A program made the position numbers and the translations under genes. The notes beneath the pieces were generated by a model. The model was given only the letters and a program-made list of their open reading frames with translations, did no database searches and was not told where the DNA came from. A DNA stretch of 64,000 bases from Ceratotherium simum simum. Its lineage: Eukaryota > Chordata > Mammalia > Perissodactyla > Rhinocerotidae. Below are positions 23,981 to 35,041 of this stretch, piece after piece; position 1 is the first letter of the stretch, and the number at the start of each line of letters is the position of its first letter. Where the stretch lies: contig NW_004454178.1 in assembly GCF_000283155.1 (NCBI RefSeq), positions 25,110,878 to 25,174,877 of the forward strand, read 5' to 3'.

Positions 23981-24964
23981 AAGAGCAATAGTTCTTTACT
24001 ATTTTACTAAATTTGGTTTTAAGATAATGTGGTTTAATATTTCCATATCAAAAATTTTTAATTCACTATCTTAAAGATCTAGGTCTAATTTGATTCTGGT
24101 GCCACAAAAGAACGAAACAGTTATTGCTCCCTCCTCCCATGGACCATTTAGGAGTCTAGGGAATCATGTAAAAAGAGTAAATGTCATGTTAACAGAGAAG
24201 ATGTCTGGCTTTTATACCCAATATAAAATAAAGATCAGACTCAGAAAAAATTGCCATAAGTACCAAGATTTTGTACACTTGAGATTTAGCAAAGGAAAAC
24301 ACAGGAAAACAAAGTGTAAAGACATTAATATTACAGCAGTAAGGGCAAGTGTGAAAACGAAATATGTGGGAAAATCTGATTTAGATTTGCTAAATCTGCT
24401 AACTCTCATCTCAGAAAAGGTAACTGCCGCAGCATTAACAACTCACAAAGCTGACTCAGGGCAAGACATAATTGCCAGAACACGTTTTGAATACCTAGGA
24501 ATCTCTTCTGTGTGAGAAGCAGATGGCTTGTCTTGTGATTTTAAAAATGTATTTAATATTTTTGTTTTTACCCTAAACCCTATCTCTGTGTGTGTGTGCT
24601 ATTTCCATGATTTTTACCAAGAATAACTTTGCAAATTTTCTGGAAGATGACCTCTCTGGTGTTTATTATAATTCAGTAAATATTGATCAGGTACTTATTC
24701 AAGCACTAGAGAAGCAACAACTGTATTCCAGTGGGGAGTGCAGACAATAAATCTGTAAAGAATAAGTAAATCACATTTCAGATAATGAAACGTGCTGTGA
24801 AAAAGATGGAACCAAGTTATGGGACAGAGAGTGAGTGAGTGTGGATGTGGTTAGGAGTGTGTAGGGGTGGGGAGGTTGCAGCTTGAACTGGGTGGTCACG
24901 GAAGACTTCATGGAGTCGGTGACATTTAAACTGAAACCTGAAAGATGAAAAAGTCCTGACCATT

Positions 24965-25240
24965 TGAATATCTAGAGAAGCACTGTCCAACTGAAACATA
25001 ATGTGAGACACATATAATTTAAAATTTTCTAGTGGCTACATTTAAAAAATAAACAACTGAAATTTATTGTAATATTTTATTTAACCCAATATATCCAAAT
25101 ATTATTTCACCACGTATAGATATTTTGAAATTATTAATGAGGTATTTTACATTCTTTTTTCATAGTAAATCTTCAAATCCACTATATGTTTTATATTTAC
25201 AGCACATTTCAGTTCTGACAATAAGTTTTCATTGTAAGTA
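24965..25240 (+). mobile_element. Old DNA-transposon remnant
   Basis: AGCACTGTCCAACTGAAACA, TTTTCTAGTGGCTACATTTA and ATTTAACCCAATATATCCAA are typical of an abundant non-autonomous mammalian element. The family is left open. Confidence 0.45.
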
Positions 25241-25559
25241 CTTGATCTATGTTTAAATTTCATAAAATTTACTTGGAAGAAATCCAGGTTGGAGATGTAG
25301 ATTTAGGAATCGTCAGCAAAGATGAGATTTTCAAATCCTGGGACTAGACTTGTCTAGAGGGAGAGTGTAAATAATTAGAGGGCAGAGGAAGAGCCAAGAA
25401 CAGCCCAACAGGGTTGGGTAGAGGATGAGGGGCCAGCAAAGGGCACTGAGGAGGATCAGCAAAGGGTTACTTACTGAGAGATGACAAAAGGCAATAAATA
25501 GAGTATAAAAATATAAAATCCAGTTCAGCTTACAAAGCCAAGGTTTCTTATATAAACTG

Positions 25560-25870
25560 AACTCCTTGTCATCCTCCCACCTGCCTGCTCCTCTTCCTCA
25601 GATCCTCACCCCTGCAAATGCACTGTCATCCATGCCACCACCCTAGTCAGAAGCCCAGGTATTATTTTTGACCCCTTCCTCTCCCTCACCCTCCTCCACA
25701 ACACATATCAGGCACACAGCTCTATCAATTCTACTTATGAAAGATCTCACAAGTTCATCCTTTTCCCCACCACCATCACTATTACTGTGGACCAGCCCGT
25801 CATCACTGGCAACCTACCCTTGCCTGGTCTCCTCTGTTCCAGTCTTCTTCACTCCTCTAATCTATTAGAT
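25560..25870 (+). mobile_element. L2 LINE-like fragment
   Basis: CTAGTCAGAAGCCCAGGTAT, TTTTTGACCCCTTCCTCTCC and the following serine/proline-poor coding-like text resemble the L2 3' region. Diverged. Confidence 0.45.
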
Positions 25871-25919
25871 TAAACTTTTTTTTAAATCTGATTTTTTAAA
25901 TTGCTACCTCCTCCACATC

Positions 25920-26110
25920 CATAATCATATTTAATCTTTGCAATAATCCCACCTTCATTGAGGTAGGTTGTCTTACTACCTCCGTTTAATAAGTAAGGAA
26001 ACAGGCACAGAAAAATTAGGCAACTTGCCTGAAGGGACACAACTATGGAATGGAGGGCCCTCTACTAGAAACAGAGCAACATGATTCCAGCTCTACTCAT
26101 AACCACTCTG
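25920..26110 (-). mobile_element. MIR SINE, antisense
   Basis: TAATCTTTGCAATAATCCCA, AAGTAAGGAAACAGGCACAG and AACTTGCCTGAAGGGACACA follow the reverse MIR order. Confidence 0.55.
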
Positions 26111-27139
26111 CTCTGCTGTGAGGTCAGGGGGCAGATCTGCCTGGTTCAGCACCAGGTGCCCGAAGCTTCGAACAGTGTCTGTTGTATGGCACTCAAGAAA
26201 TGGTAGCTCATGATGCTTCTTTGTTATTGTGATTACTGCTATTACTACGAGTCCTAAAGTGTGTTTTCATGAACCACTAATTCCTAGGAATGTTAGTGAG
26301 GACTCTGAGTAAAAAGAATTCATTCTATAAACGTATATTCTTTGGTAACACTCAGCTAAACCGTCAGTGGGTTTGCTTGTTGAGGAGCATTTACATGTGA
26401 AGGTCATTGGGATTTCTTAAGAGGGAAAAGGACTAGGTACCATTTCCCAAACTGTTTGATCATGAAGTCTGTTTTTTCACAGAGCCTTCTGGCATTAGGG
26501 CTCTGCAGAGCACAATTTAGGAAATACTGTTCTAGCCACCATGCCAGGCACAGCATGTGGGTTCCTAGCCTGAGTCTCCTGCTCCCAAACCTGCCACCAG
26601 ATGCACCCCAGCATCCTTCCCCACAATGCTTTACAATATCTTGACCCTCACAGTCTAGAGAGAGAGATTCCATTCTTCTCCCACTATAGAAGGCTCTGGA
26701 AGTTGCAGATTTGGGTGTTCAAGGCTCAACTCTGCTTGAGAGGACAGACCCAGGAGGGTCTTCAGGTGTTCTTCAGGTGTGGTCACCACATTACAAGCCC
26801 ATTAGCAAAACCACAGCTTAATTCATTGAACTGCTCTCTCCTCACCCTCTTCTTCAACAAAATTTCCTTGTTCCACCATTTTCCTTTCTTTCGGAGCCCT
26901 ATATTCTACCCTCTCAGTGGCTGGTTATCCAAACTTATGATGATAGATAATTTTCCCTATTTTCAAAAGGAGAGTAACAGGACTGATCCTCAATCTTTCA
27001 TAAATGAAAATAATATACCTGTTATGTTACTGACTTTGATCACAGCCTTCAGGATGTTTTTGACCAAACTCATTAAAGTGTTTATGAGAGCAGGGGCAGA
27101 GTGGAGAATATAGACAGTTTTCATGGTCTACTATCTGCT

Positions 27140-27980
27140 GAAGCTCAATCTTATTTATCAATACAGTTGGAAAATTTCAAATAAAATTAAAAAGTCAGAC
27201 TCTACACCATAGTCAAAGACTAATTCAACACAATAATGTAGGGTTTGTAAACGGCTTAGTATTAGAAAAGCTATTAATAGATCAATTAAGAAAAGCCATT
27301 TGATCATTTCATTAGATCCTGAGAAGATTTCCTAAAGATAAAACTCTTAGACTGAGGAGTAGAAGGATAATTCCTCAACATCATTAAACATACTATCTCA
27401 AACAGTTAAGATCACATTTTATCCTAAAATAGCAAAAATAAGCATTTTCACTTAAATCAGGAAGAAAACAAAGATGCCTAGTTAGCACTGTTTAGACAAT
27501 AAAACATGGAATAGTAACGAGTCATAAATATTGGAAAAGAGGCAAAATAAGTATTATTTGTACTCAATTGCAAAACTATCGAATTTAATGAGAGTATGAG
27601 TTCCTTAAAATATTAGGATATGTTATCAATGTACAGAAATCGATAACTTTCCTGTATATCAACACTGAACAGTTAGACCTAGATAACATCATGGGGGATC
27701 TCATTCAGAATAGTGAAAAATCTCCCCCCCAAAACAAAACAATAATAATAACCCTAAGAAATATAAAAACCTGTATTAGGGAATCTCTACATTCTGCCAA
27801 GAGATACAAGACATGAAAACTATACAGATGTATAGTAAGAATACATATCATAAAGATGTAACTTTCTCCCAAATTTATATATTTAAAACATCTCTTATGA
27901 AAGTCACTTTGAGTTTTTTGGGGGGTAATCTCACAAAATTATTCTAATAGTCATCTAGAAGTTAAAAAAAAATTACAACT
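27140..27980 (+). mobile_element. Old L1 fragment, sense
   Basis: A-rich text such as TTCCTCAACATCATTAAACA and TTTCCTGTATATCAACACTG follows the order of the L1 ORF2 3' half. Heavily mutated, with no open frame. Confidence 0.5.
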
Positions 27981-28648
27981 AGCCTAGATAATTTTGATAA
28001 AAGACGGTGTGGGGCAGTGGGTAGCCTCTGCCAGGCGTTACGAATATTACAAAGGTACAAGGACAGGGTTCTAGGTACTTTCTCAGCAAGTGTGTTTACT
28101 GTAGAGATCTTCACTATAAACATTTTTGCTGCACAACTAATTGGCCATAAGGCAATTTTGCCATAAAAGATAAAATCACAAAAAATAAAAGAGTGGCATT
28201 AATTTAAAAGGACATAGTGAAACACGAAAAAGTGAATCACAAATTTAAAAAGACTGTCGTGAAATACAAAATATTTGAACATATTTAAAATGTGTGTATG
28301 TAGATTCATGGCAATACTGCACACATGACTGATTTTATTTTTTTTTAATTTTTTTTGGGTGAAGTGTACTTAACTAAGCACTTGTCTTCCTTCTATGGTA
28401 AATGTGGGTTCAACTCTGCACCCTCCAACAAGAGGCCCTGGGCCTTCTTTTTCTCTTCCAATGTAGTGTGTTTCAAAATAAGAAACCAACTCTTGGGGCA
28501 AATCATGGGCATCTGTCAGCTTGATAGAGCCATCAATGAAATGTTGCTAACTGGAAGAAATACTCTATTTTAAGACCACCACCACTCCTCACTGTGTAGA
28601 CCATTATGAGGGCTAGCTAAGACTTATAGTATATAAAAATGAGAGTAG

Positions 28649-28912
28649 AGCCAGCCTTATAGTCTAGCGGTTAAAGTTTGGCGTGCTCTGCTTCGGCAGC
28701 TGGGGTTTGGTTCCCAGGCACAGAACCACATCACTCGTCTATCAGTAGCCATGCTGTGGTGGCAGCTCACACAGAAGAACTAGAAGGACTTACAACTAGA
28801 ATACACAACTATGTATTGCGGCTATGGGGAGGGAAAAAAGAGAGAGAGGAAGTTTGGCAACAGATGTTAGCTCAGGGTGAATCTTTCCCAGCAAAAAAAA
28901 AAAAGAAGAAGA
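28649..28912 (+). mobile_element. ERE SINE, diverged
   Basis: GAGCCAGCCTTATAGTCTAG head, ACAACTATGTATTGCGGCTA, GATGTTAGCTCAGGGTGAAT and a poly(A) tail. More mutated than its neighbours. Confidence 0.85.
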
Positions 28913-30119
28913 AAACTTAGAAACTGCTTTTTAAAAAAATGGGAGTAACTGCGAGATCTTTATCAATGGAGAAATGAAACCGAAACAGTCAACCAGTTAT
29001 CTTTTTATCTTTTACAGAAAAACTGCCTTTCAGCCAAGTATGCAGCAAAAACGCTTGCAGCAAAGATGCTTATGGCAAAAACACTGGACACACAGGGACA
29101 GACAGGTCCCTGTGAGGGGATGGGCTGCCTCCCTCACGAGGACGCCTGCCCCTTTGCTCTGCCATATCTTCCCACTGCTTTCTGAGGATCCCGTAGGGTG
29201 TGGCTTCCATGCCATCCAGGCTGCTCTACAAATGTGCCCCCTCCCCCCAACCTCAGTCTGTTCCACACATTTCAGCCCCTAATGAGGATGTTAATTAATT
29301 ACCCAAATATCAGCTAAACTGTAAGTTCTTGGAGAAGAAGCAGGATTATAGAGGATTTCTATTCTTTGCATTTTTCTGAACTTTTTACATCAAACACATG
29401 TAACTTTAATAATGTTAAAATATTTAAAAGTCCGAAGCAACAAATTAAATGTAAAGGAATCAAATCATAAAAGGCAAGTAAAAACTATTGTGTAAATACC
29501 GCTATTCTGAACTCGGGAATGGGGTAAAATCAAGGCAATAAATCACAAAGAGATTGACAGATTTCATAAAAATGTAAAACTTCACATCAAAACAGCCTAA
29601 GCCCCAAATCAATGAAGTCCAGACATGGTAGAGCTGCCAGGCAGAGAAAGGATACACACAGTGAACCTCGACCAGGAGAAGCAAGGATCCCACTGCCCCA
29701 GGTCTGGAGACGGTGTCAAAAAACTAAGATTTTAATGCAATCTTAAACAGAAATTTTTTAAACAAAATGACTTAAAACATCAAAATTAATGCAAAAAAAA
29801 AATCATGGTGAAAAGAACACGCACATTTCAAAGACAGGATAACAAGTGCCTCATGGAGCCATTTGAGAGCCTGAAGCAAAAGGAAAAATAAGGAGTACTG
29901 ATTTGGGTATTTTGTTCATTTTGGATTTTTCGTTACCTTTGATGTTCTCAAACGACTGCATGAAAATATGATTTCTCTTGATGACTGAGTTTTTCGTGCT
30001 CCCTTAAATTTTGCACCCGAGGCAAATAAACGCCTCACTCTCTCACCCAGGCCCCAGCGCTGCTAACGATATGTGAAAGGACTGTCCGAGGGAGGACACG
30101 TCGTGGCAGACACGAAGAA

Positions 30120-31180
30120 GGGACACTGTCGGTGGAAACTGATTGCCCAGGACAAGAGCCAGGCGCGGCTTTCCGGCCGCTGCGCCCACACCAGCGAGCA
30201 GTTTCGTCTCTGCCCGCAGGGGCGGCTCCGCCCCGCCGTCGGGAGAAGCTTTGCGGGGCGGCGCTCCCCACGAGGCCCCCGCCCGGAACTCTTCTCCCGC
30301 CCCCGGCCTGTGCAAATCGCCGCGGATGACCTCGTTCCCGCTTTCGCGCCCGAATGCTGGGCCAATCACGGCGTCGCCCCTGTTGGCGCCAACCAATGGG
30401 AGCGCCCCGGCGAGCCCTGGGCGGGCCCCCGGCAGCCGTTACCCGACAGGCCCCGCGGCTGCACGCGGAGCACCACTGGCTCTGAGGCGGCGGTCACGAC
30501 TAGACGCCTCACGCGTGGTGGCGGCGACGGTGCGACTCCGAGGTGCGATGGGCGTGGACGCGGGCCGGCAGGGCGGAGGCCAGGGGTTGAGGTGGGATGC
30601 GGCAACGAAGCCCAGTTATGGCGGGTCCCGGCGGCGAGGCCCGTCCCGGAGGGCCGCGGGTGGAGGAGGCTGTCGAGGGCTCCTCGGGCCGGCCTCGGGG
30701 AGGAGGCGAGCGGGGTCTGGGGGTCGGTAGGGCCGCCGCAGCCCCGGGCTTGCGCGTTCGTCAGGTGGCCTTGGCCTTCCAGAACCCCCCATTTGGTACC
30801 TTGACGTTCGGTTCGCGGGCGGTGAGGTGGACTTACACCCCAAAAGGTCGTCTGGAGCTAAGTGGACATTCATTCACTCGTGTGTTTGTTGTTGTACGAG
30901 TGTTTGTGGGGCCACTACAGCGGGCGGGCGCGGGATCCAGTGGCCACCGGGACACTGGAGCAAGAAACGGACAGTGGACATTAGTCGGTGACCCAAACGT
31001 GTGACGGTGGCAGAAGTGTGGGATGGTTTCCGGACTGACAGAGGTTCCTGATCTAGTGTGAAGGGCCAGGGAGGTTTCCCTGAAAAACGGATATTTGGGG
31101 TGAGACTTGCGGGTCAGGCAGGAATTAAAGGTGGTTGGGGGCGGGGCGGGGAGAACGCATGCGGCCCCACTCGTTTGATC
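30120..31180 (+). promoter_or_regulatory. CpG island, likely RBM44 promoter
   Basis: A sharp rise in C+G and CpG stands out against AT-rich surroundings, densest at 30,160-30,760. CCAAT boxes lie at 30362-30366 and 30393-30397 (31 bp apart). The E2F consensus TTTCGCGC is at 30342-30349, next to TTCCCG. A GC box (GGGGCGGGGC) lies at about 31,138-31,147. No TATA box is evident. By NF-Y spacing, transcription would start near 30,450-30,520. It is the only CpG island between LRRFIP1 and RBM44, so it probably serves RBM44, whose coding begins about 15 kb downstream. The non-coding first exon and its donor are not fixed. Many open frames here are a by-product of GC richness. Confidence 0.7.
30342..30349 (+). 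promoter_or_regulatory. E2F consensus site
   Basis: TTTCGCGC is an exact match to the TTTSSCGC consensus and lies 13 bases before the first CCAAT box. E2F6-type repression of germline genes in somatic cells is established for other germ-cell promoters; applying it here is inference. Confidence 0.45.
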
Positions 31181-31529
31181 TGGAACACACACAGTGCCAA
31201 GGCTAACGCAGAGTCCGGGCCCGTGGAGGGTCTTACAGGCCGTACTGAGGTTTTAATCTTTATCCAGAGAGTAATGAGTTTAAAGCAATAGGTGAACTGA
31301 TCAGATTTGCATTTCGGAAAGATTACTGTGGCCAGATAGGACATTATTGCTGTAATGTGTGTGGGAGTCAGCGGACTCTGGACTAAGATGTGTCAGGGGT
31401 TAAAATGGAGAAGACCTGGACCATGGGGATGAGGGAGTGTCATGGGAGAATCCTGTGGTTTCCAGCTTGGTTCCGGGATTGAAAATCCGGGAGGGAATAG
31501 TTTGGTAAATGAGAACTGGGAGAACAGAA

Positions 31530-32000
31530 TAACAATGGGTATATACCTAGGAGTGGAATTGCTGGATCACATGGTCATTCTTTGTTTAACTTTTTGAGGA
31601 ACTGCCAGGCTGTACCGTTCCCATCAGCAATGTATGAGGGTTCCAATCTCTCCGTATCCTTGCCAACGCTTATTTTCCGTGTTGGTTTTTTTATAGCCAT
31701 CCTACTGGGTGTAAAGTGGTATCTACTTGTGGTATTGATCGCATTTCCCTACTGAATAATGTTGCATTAAGAATATTTTCATGTGTTTATTGGCCATTTG
31801 TGTATCTTTGGAGAAATGTTTATTCAAGTCCTTTGCTCATTTTTAAAATTGGGTTGTTTGTCTTTTATGGTTGAGTTGTAAGAGTTCTTTATATATTCTG
31901 GATAATAGACCCTTGTCAGATATATGATTTGCAAGTATTTTTGTTATACTAAAATTTTTCCTTTTGTCTAAGTCTTTGACTTTGGGAGTCTGTTCATATT
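31530..32000 (-). mobile_element. L1 3' fragment, antisense
   Basis: GGAATTGCTGGATCACATGG, CCATCAGCAATGTATGAGGG and ACTGGGTGTAAAGTGGTATC are the reverse of the L1 ORF2 end. A smaller L1 copy, apart from the larger pile downstream. Confidence 0.65.
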
Positions 32001-32345
32001 TAAGAATGAAGCTTGCAACACACTGAATGCAGATTTGAATGCAGAATCACATGTGAATGAGAATCCAGCTTGTTAAGCCAGATATTAAAGAGATTTGCAG
32101 AATACAAATGTTCTTCTTACTAATTTTTTTGAAAATATACATTTTTTAATTTAAAATATTATGTTAAGTAATGGGTTTATTATTGTTTATGAACAAATTA
32201 ACAAATATTTTAAGATTTTCTGTTTTAATTTTTAATATGATAGGTCTTAATAGATGGCACCCACATAAATACACCTTGTGGTTCTCAATATTTTTTAAGA
32301 ATGTGAAGAGTTCCTGAGTCCAAAAAGTAAGAAAACCACTGATCT

Positions 32346-32592
32346 GGGGCCAGCCTGGTGGCATAGTGTAGTTAACTTCAGCATGCTCTACTTCCATGGC
32401 CCAGGGTTTGCGGGTTTGGATCCTGGGTGAGGACCTACACACCACTCATCAGCCATGCTGTGGCGCAACCCACATACAAAATAGAGGAAGATTGGCACAG
32501 ATATTAGCTCAGTAACAGTCTTCCTCAAGCAAAAACAGGATTTGCAACAGATGTTAGCTCAGGGCCAGTCTTCCTCACCAAAAAAGAAAGAA
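32346..32592 (+). mobile_element. ERE SINE
   Basis: GGGGCCAGCCTGGTGGCATA head with two GATGTTAGCTCAG-type blocks. It is flanked by AGAAAACCACTGATCT (32330-32345) and a copy with one mismatch at 32593-32608. Confidence 0.93.
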
Positions 32593-33202
32593 AGAAAACC
32601 ACTCATCTATTCTAATGTCAATTATTTTGATAAACTAGCTTTCTTTTCATTTTACTCTTTATTTTAAATATTTACCTGTTATTCCTAGAGTAGGATCTTT
32701 ACTGACTTAAATAAAATCCCTTAAGCCAGGTGTTACTACGTTACAGTTTTTAAATGTGGTAAAGAAGTCCATAAATCCTTTAAATTATATGTGTGTTTAT
32801 GTGCATTTTCTCAGGGAAGTGAGTGTATGACTTTTATCAAATCTTCAGCAAGTCCATAACCCCAAAGGTTAACAACTACTAGCCAATCTTATGGCAGTAA
32901 AAATATTAAAAGGCTATCAAGCTCTTGGTATTTGGCCAATTTTTTTCTGTTATTAGTTAGAAAGAATTTGTGAAACGTGAAATTGGAGGTTGAATACTTC
33001 CAGTCTAGAAAATTTCTAAGCTCCACATCTATATATCTATTTCAATTTCTATGTGTTCTAGGCACTTAGAACTTATGTATAAAAATGAACTCATCATCTC
33101 CATTGCTCCCCACGCAAAAGCAAAATAATATAAAACACCGAAGAGTATTCCTCCTCCTAGATTCCTAGTTCAGTGAGCGTACCATCAGTGATAATGAGTT
33201 CA

Positions 33203-33206
<4 letters not shown>

Positions 33207-33254
<48 letters not shown>
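33207..33254. repeat. (TG)n microsatellite, about 24 units
   Basis: Uninterrupted TG dinucleotides at the tail end of an antisense ERE. The repeat lies inside that SINE's target-site duplications. Confidence 0.97.
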
Positions 33255-33257
<3 letters not shown>

Positions 33258-33488
33258 AAGATCAACCCTATGCTAACATCTGCCAATCCTCCTGTTTTTT
33301 TTGCTGAGGAAGACTGGCCCTGGGCTAACATCCGTGCCCATCTTCCTCCACTTTTCTTATATGGGACGCCGCCACAGCGTGGCTTGCCAAGCGGTGCGTC
33401 TGTGCATGCCCAGGATCCGAACTGGTGAACCCCGGGCCGCCGCAGCAGAGCGCGTGCACTTAACCGCTTGCACCACTGGGCCGGCCCC
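33255..33488 (-). mobile_element. ERE SINE
   Basis: GAGGAAGATCAACCCTATGC through CACTGGGCCGGCCCC. ATGAGTTCACTTTT (33194-33207) and ATGAGTTTGCTTTT (33489-33502) are the diverged target duplication. Confidence 0.94.
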
Positions 33489-33654
33489 ATGAGTTTGCTT
33501 TTATACATAGTAAGTCTAGTTATTCTGTCTCCTCTCCTTACCATTCTCTTACTTGGTGGCCATCCCATATTTGTCCTTTTAACTTGAGATGCTCTGTTCC
33601 CTTCCCTGCTCATTAGTCTGGTTAGCCCCTATGTGACCTTATGATTTAGCTATG

Positions 33655-33908
33655 TTTTTTTTTTTTTTTTTTGGTGAGGGAGATTTGCCATGAGCTAACA
33701 TCTGTTGCCGATCTTCCTCTTTTTGCTGAGGAAGATTGACCCTGAGCTAACAACTGTACCCATCTTCCTCTACTTTATATATGGGACGCCACCACAGCAT
33801 GGCTTGATGAGCCATGCATTAAGTCTGAACCCGGGATCCGAACCTGCGAACCCTGGGCCGGAGAAGCAGAGCACAGGAACTTAACCACCACGCCACTGGG
33901 CCAGCCCC
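33655..33908 (-). mobile_element. ERE SINE
   Basis: T run, GGTGAGGGAGATTTGCCATG, and CACTGGGCCAGCCCC at the head end. Confidence 0.93.
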
Positions 33909-34154
33909 TAGATGTCACTTTTTTAATAAGCTTTCCCTTACCTTTGTCAGTGCAACCGTGCTTTGTTGTTGTCTACTTAATTGTCTGTGAAATTCAAAGT
34001 AGAGGTAGGTTACGTTTTTCTTACTCAGAATTTTAGTTTTTAATTGCTTTTTAAATACAACTCTCAGTTTTAAAAACTCCAAATGCATTTTGTATGTGTG
34101 ACATTATATCCTTTATGTCAAAATCAATGCTAAATTGATTTAATAATAGTGTAG

Positions 34155-34260
34155 CTAACTCCTACTTGCTCATCTTTCAGATCTCAGGTTAAATGACACT
34201 TCTTCAGGAAGGCCTTCCCTAACCCGTAGATTAGGTCAGGTCTTTTCATATTTCCCATAG
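34155..34260 (+). mobile_element. L2 LINE-like fragment
   Basis: TCTCAGGTTAAATGACACTT and CAGGAAGGCCTTCCCTAACC are typical L2 3'-end text. Confidence 0.5.
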
Positions 34261-34589
34261 CACCTTGTGTTTCCCCAAATCTCTAAATTATGGAAATTTC
34301 CTAGGGTGTTGTTTCTGGGCCCCAAATTAGGCTGTGGAATCTGTATTTTTAAGAAGTGTCCCAAGTGACTCATATCAGGCAAGTTTGAGAAAAAGTACTC
34401 CATAATAAGATTTATGTGTTCCCTCATCATCCTCCCACCCCACTTTTGGAAATTGCTTATTTGTTGTGTGTCTTTGTTCAGCTCTGTGTCCCGAACACTT
34501 AGCATATGACTTAGCAAATAGAGGTTCAGTCATTATTGAATAACGTACTAAAGAATGTTTTTCTAGAGTAAGGTATTCTTTCCTGAAAG

Positions 34590-35041
34590 TGGAATGTAAT
34601 TTCTTGGTAATAGAGTAGGTATATGTTTAACATCATTAGAAACTGCCAATTTCCCAAAATGGTTTTAACAATTTATGTTCTCTCTAGCAACATATGGCTT
34701 CCAGTTTGACCATATCCTCGCCAATATTTGGTATTATCAGTCTTGGGCAGGGAGGGCATTCTAGTGAGTGTGAAGTGGTGTCTTGGTTTAAATTTGCATT
34801 TCCCTGATGACTAATGATGTTGAACACTTTCTCATACACTTAAGAGCAATTCATCAATTCATATGCCTTGTGTTATGTGTATGTGAAGTAAATGTCCAAG
34901 TATTTTGTTCCTTTTTTTAGATTATCTTTAAAAAAAATTCTATATGTATGCATTCTTTACATAATCTAGATAACAGTCCTCTGTTAGATATACAAATTGT
35001 GAATATTTTCCCCTAGTGTCTGGCTTGTCTTTTCACTTTTT
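34590..35041 (-). mobile_element. Old L1, left part (host of nested insertions)
   Basis: Reverse L1 ORF2 3' text (AGTGAGTGTGAAGTGGTGTC, AAATTTGCATTTCCCTGATG). It breaks at GCTTGTCTTTTCACTTTTT and resumes after the younger L1 at 38355. Confidence 0.7.

Larger units (their letters stand above)
20013..30100. other. Intergenic region LRRFIP1-RBM44
   Basis: About 10 kb without a recognisable intact gene. It contains EREs, MIR, L2, L1 and DNA-transposon remnants (listed separately). A minus-strand coding-like patch at 20225-20641 is discussed under findings. Open frames at 24090-24515 and 26601-27113 show no family resemblance. Confidence 0.65.

Noticed and set aside
24090..24515. 141-codon plus-strand open frame, intergenic
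   Set aside because: No recognisable domain and no promoter or exon context. A chance frame is more likely; blastp and RNA evidence would settle it.
26601..27113. 170-codon plus-strand open frame, intergenic
   Set aside because: No recognisable domain, and it runs close to old L1 sequence. Treated as chance.
30035..31004. Several open frames of 80-243 codons in the CpG island
   Set aside because: GC-rich DNA lacks stops by chance. Frames overlap on both strands and none resembles a known protein.
33200..33613. 137-codon minus-strand open frame
   Set aside because: It is a translation of an ERE and a TG repeat.
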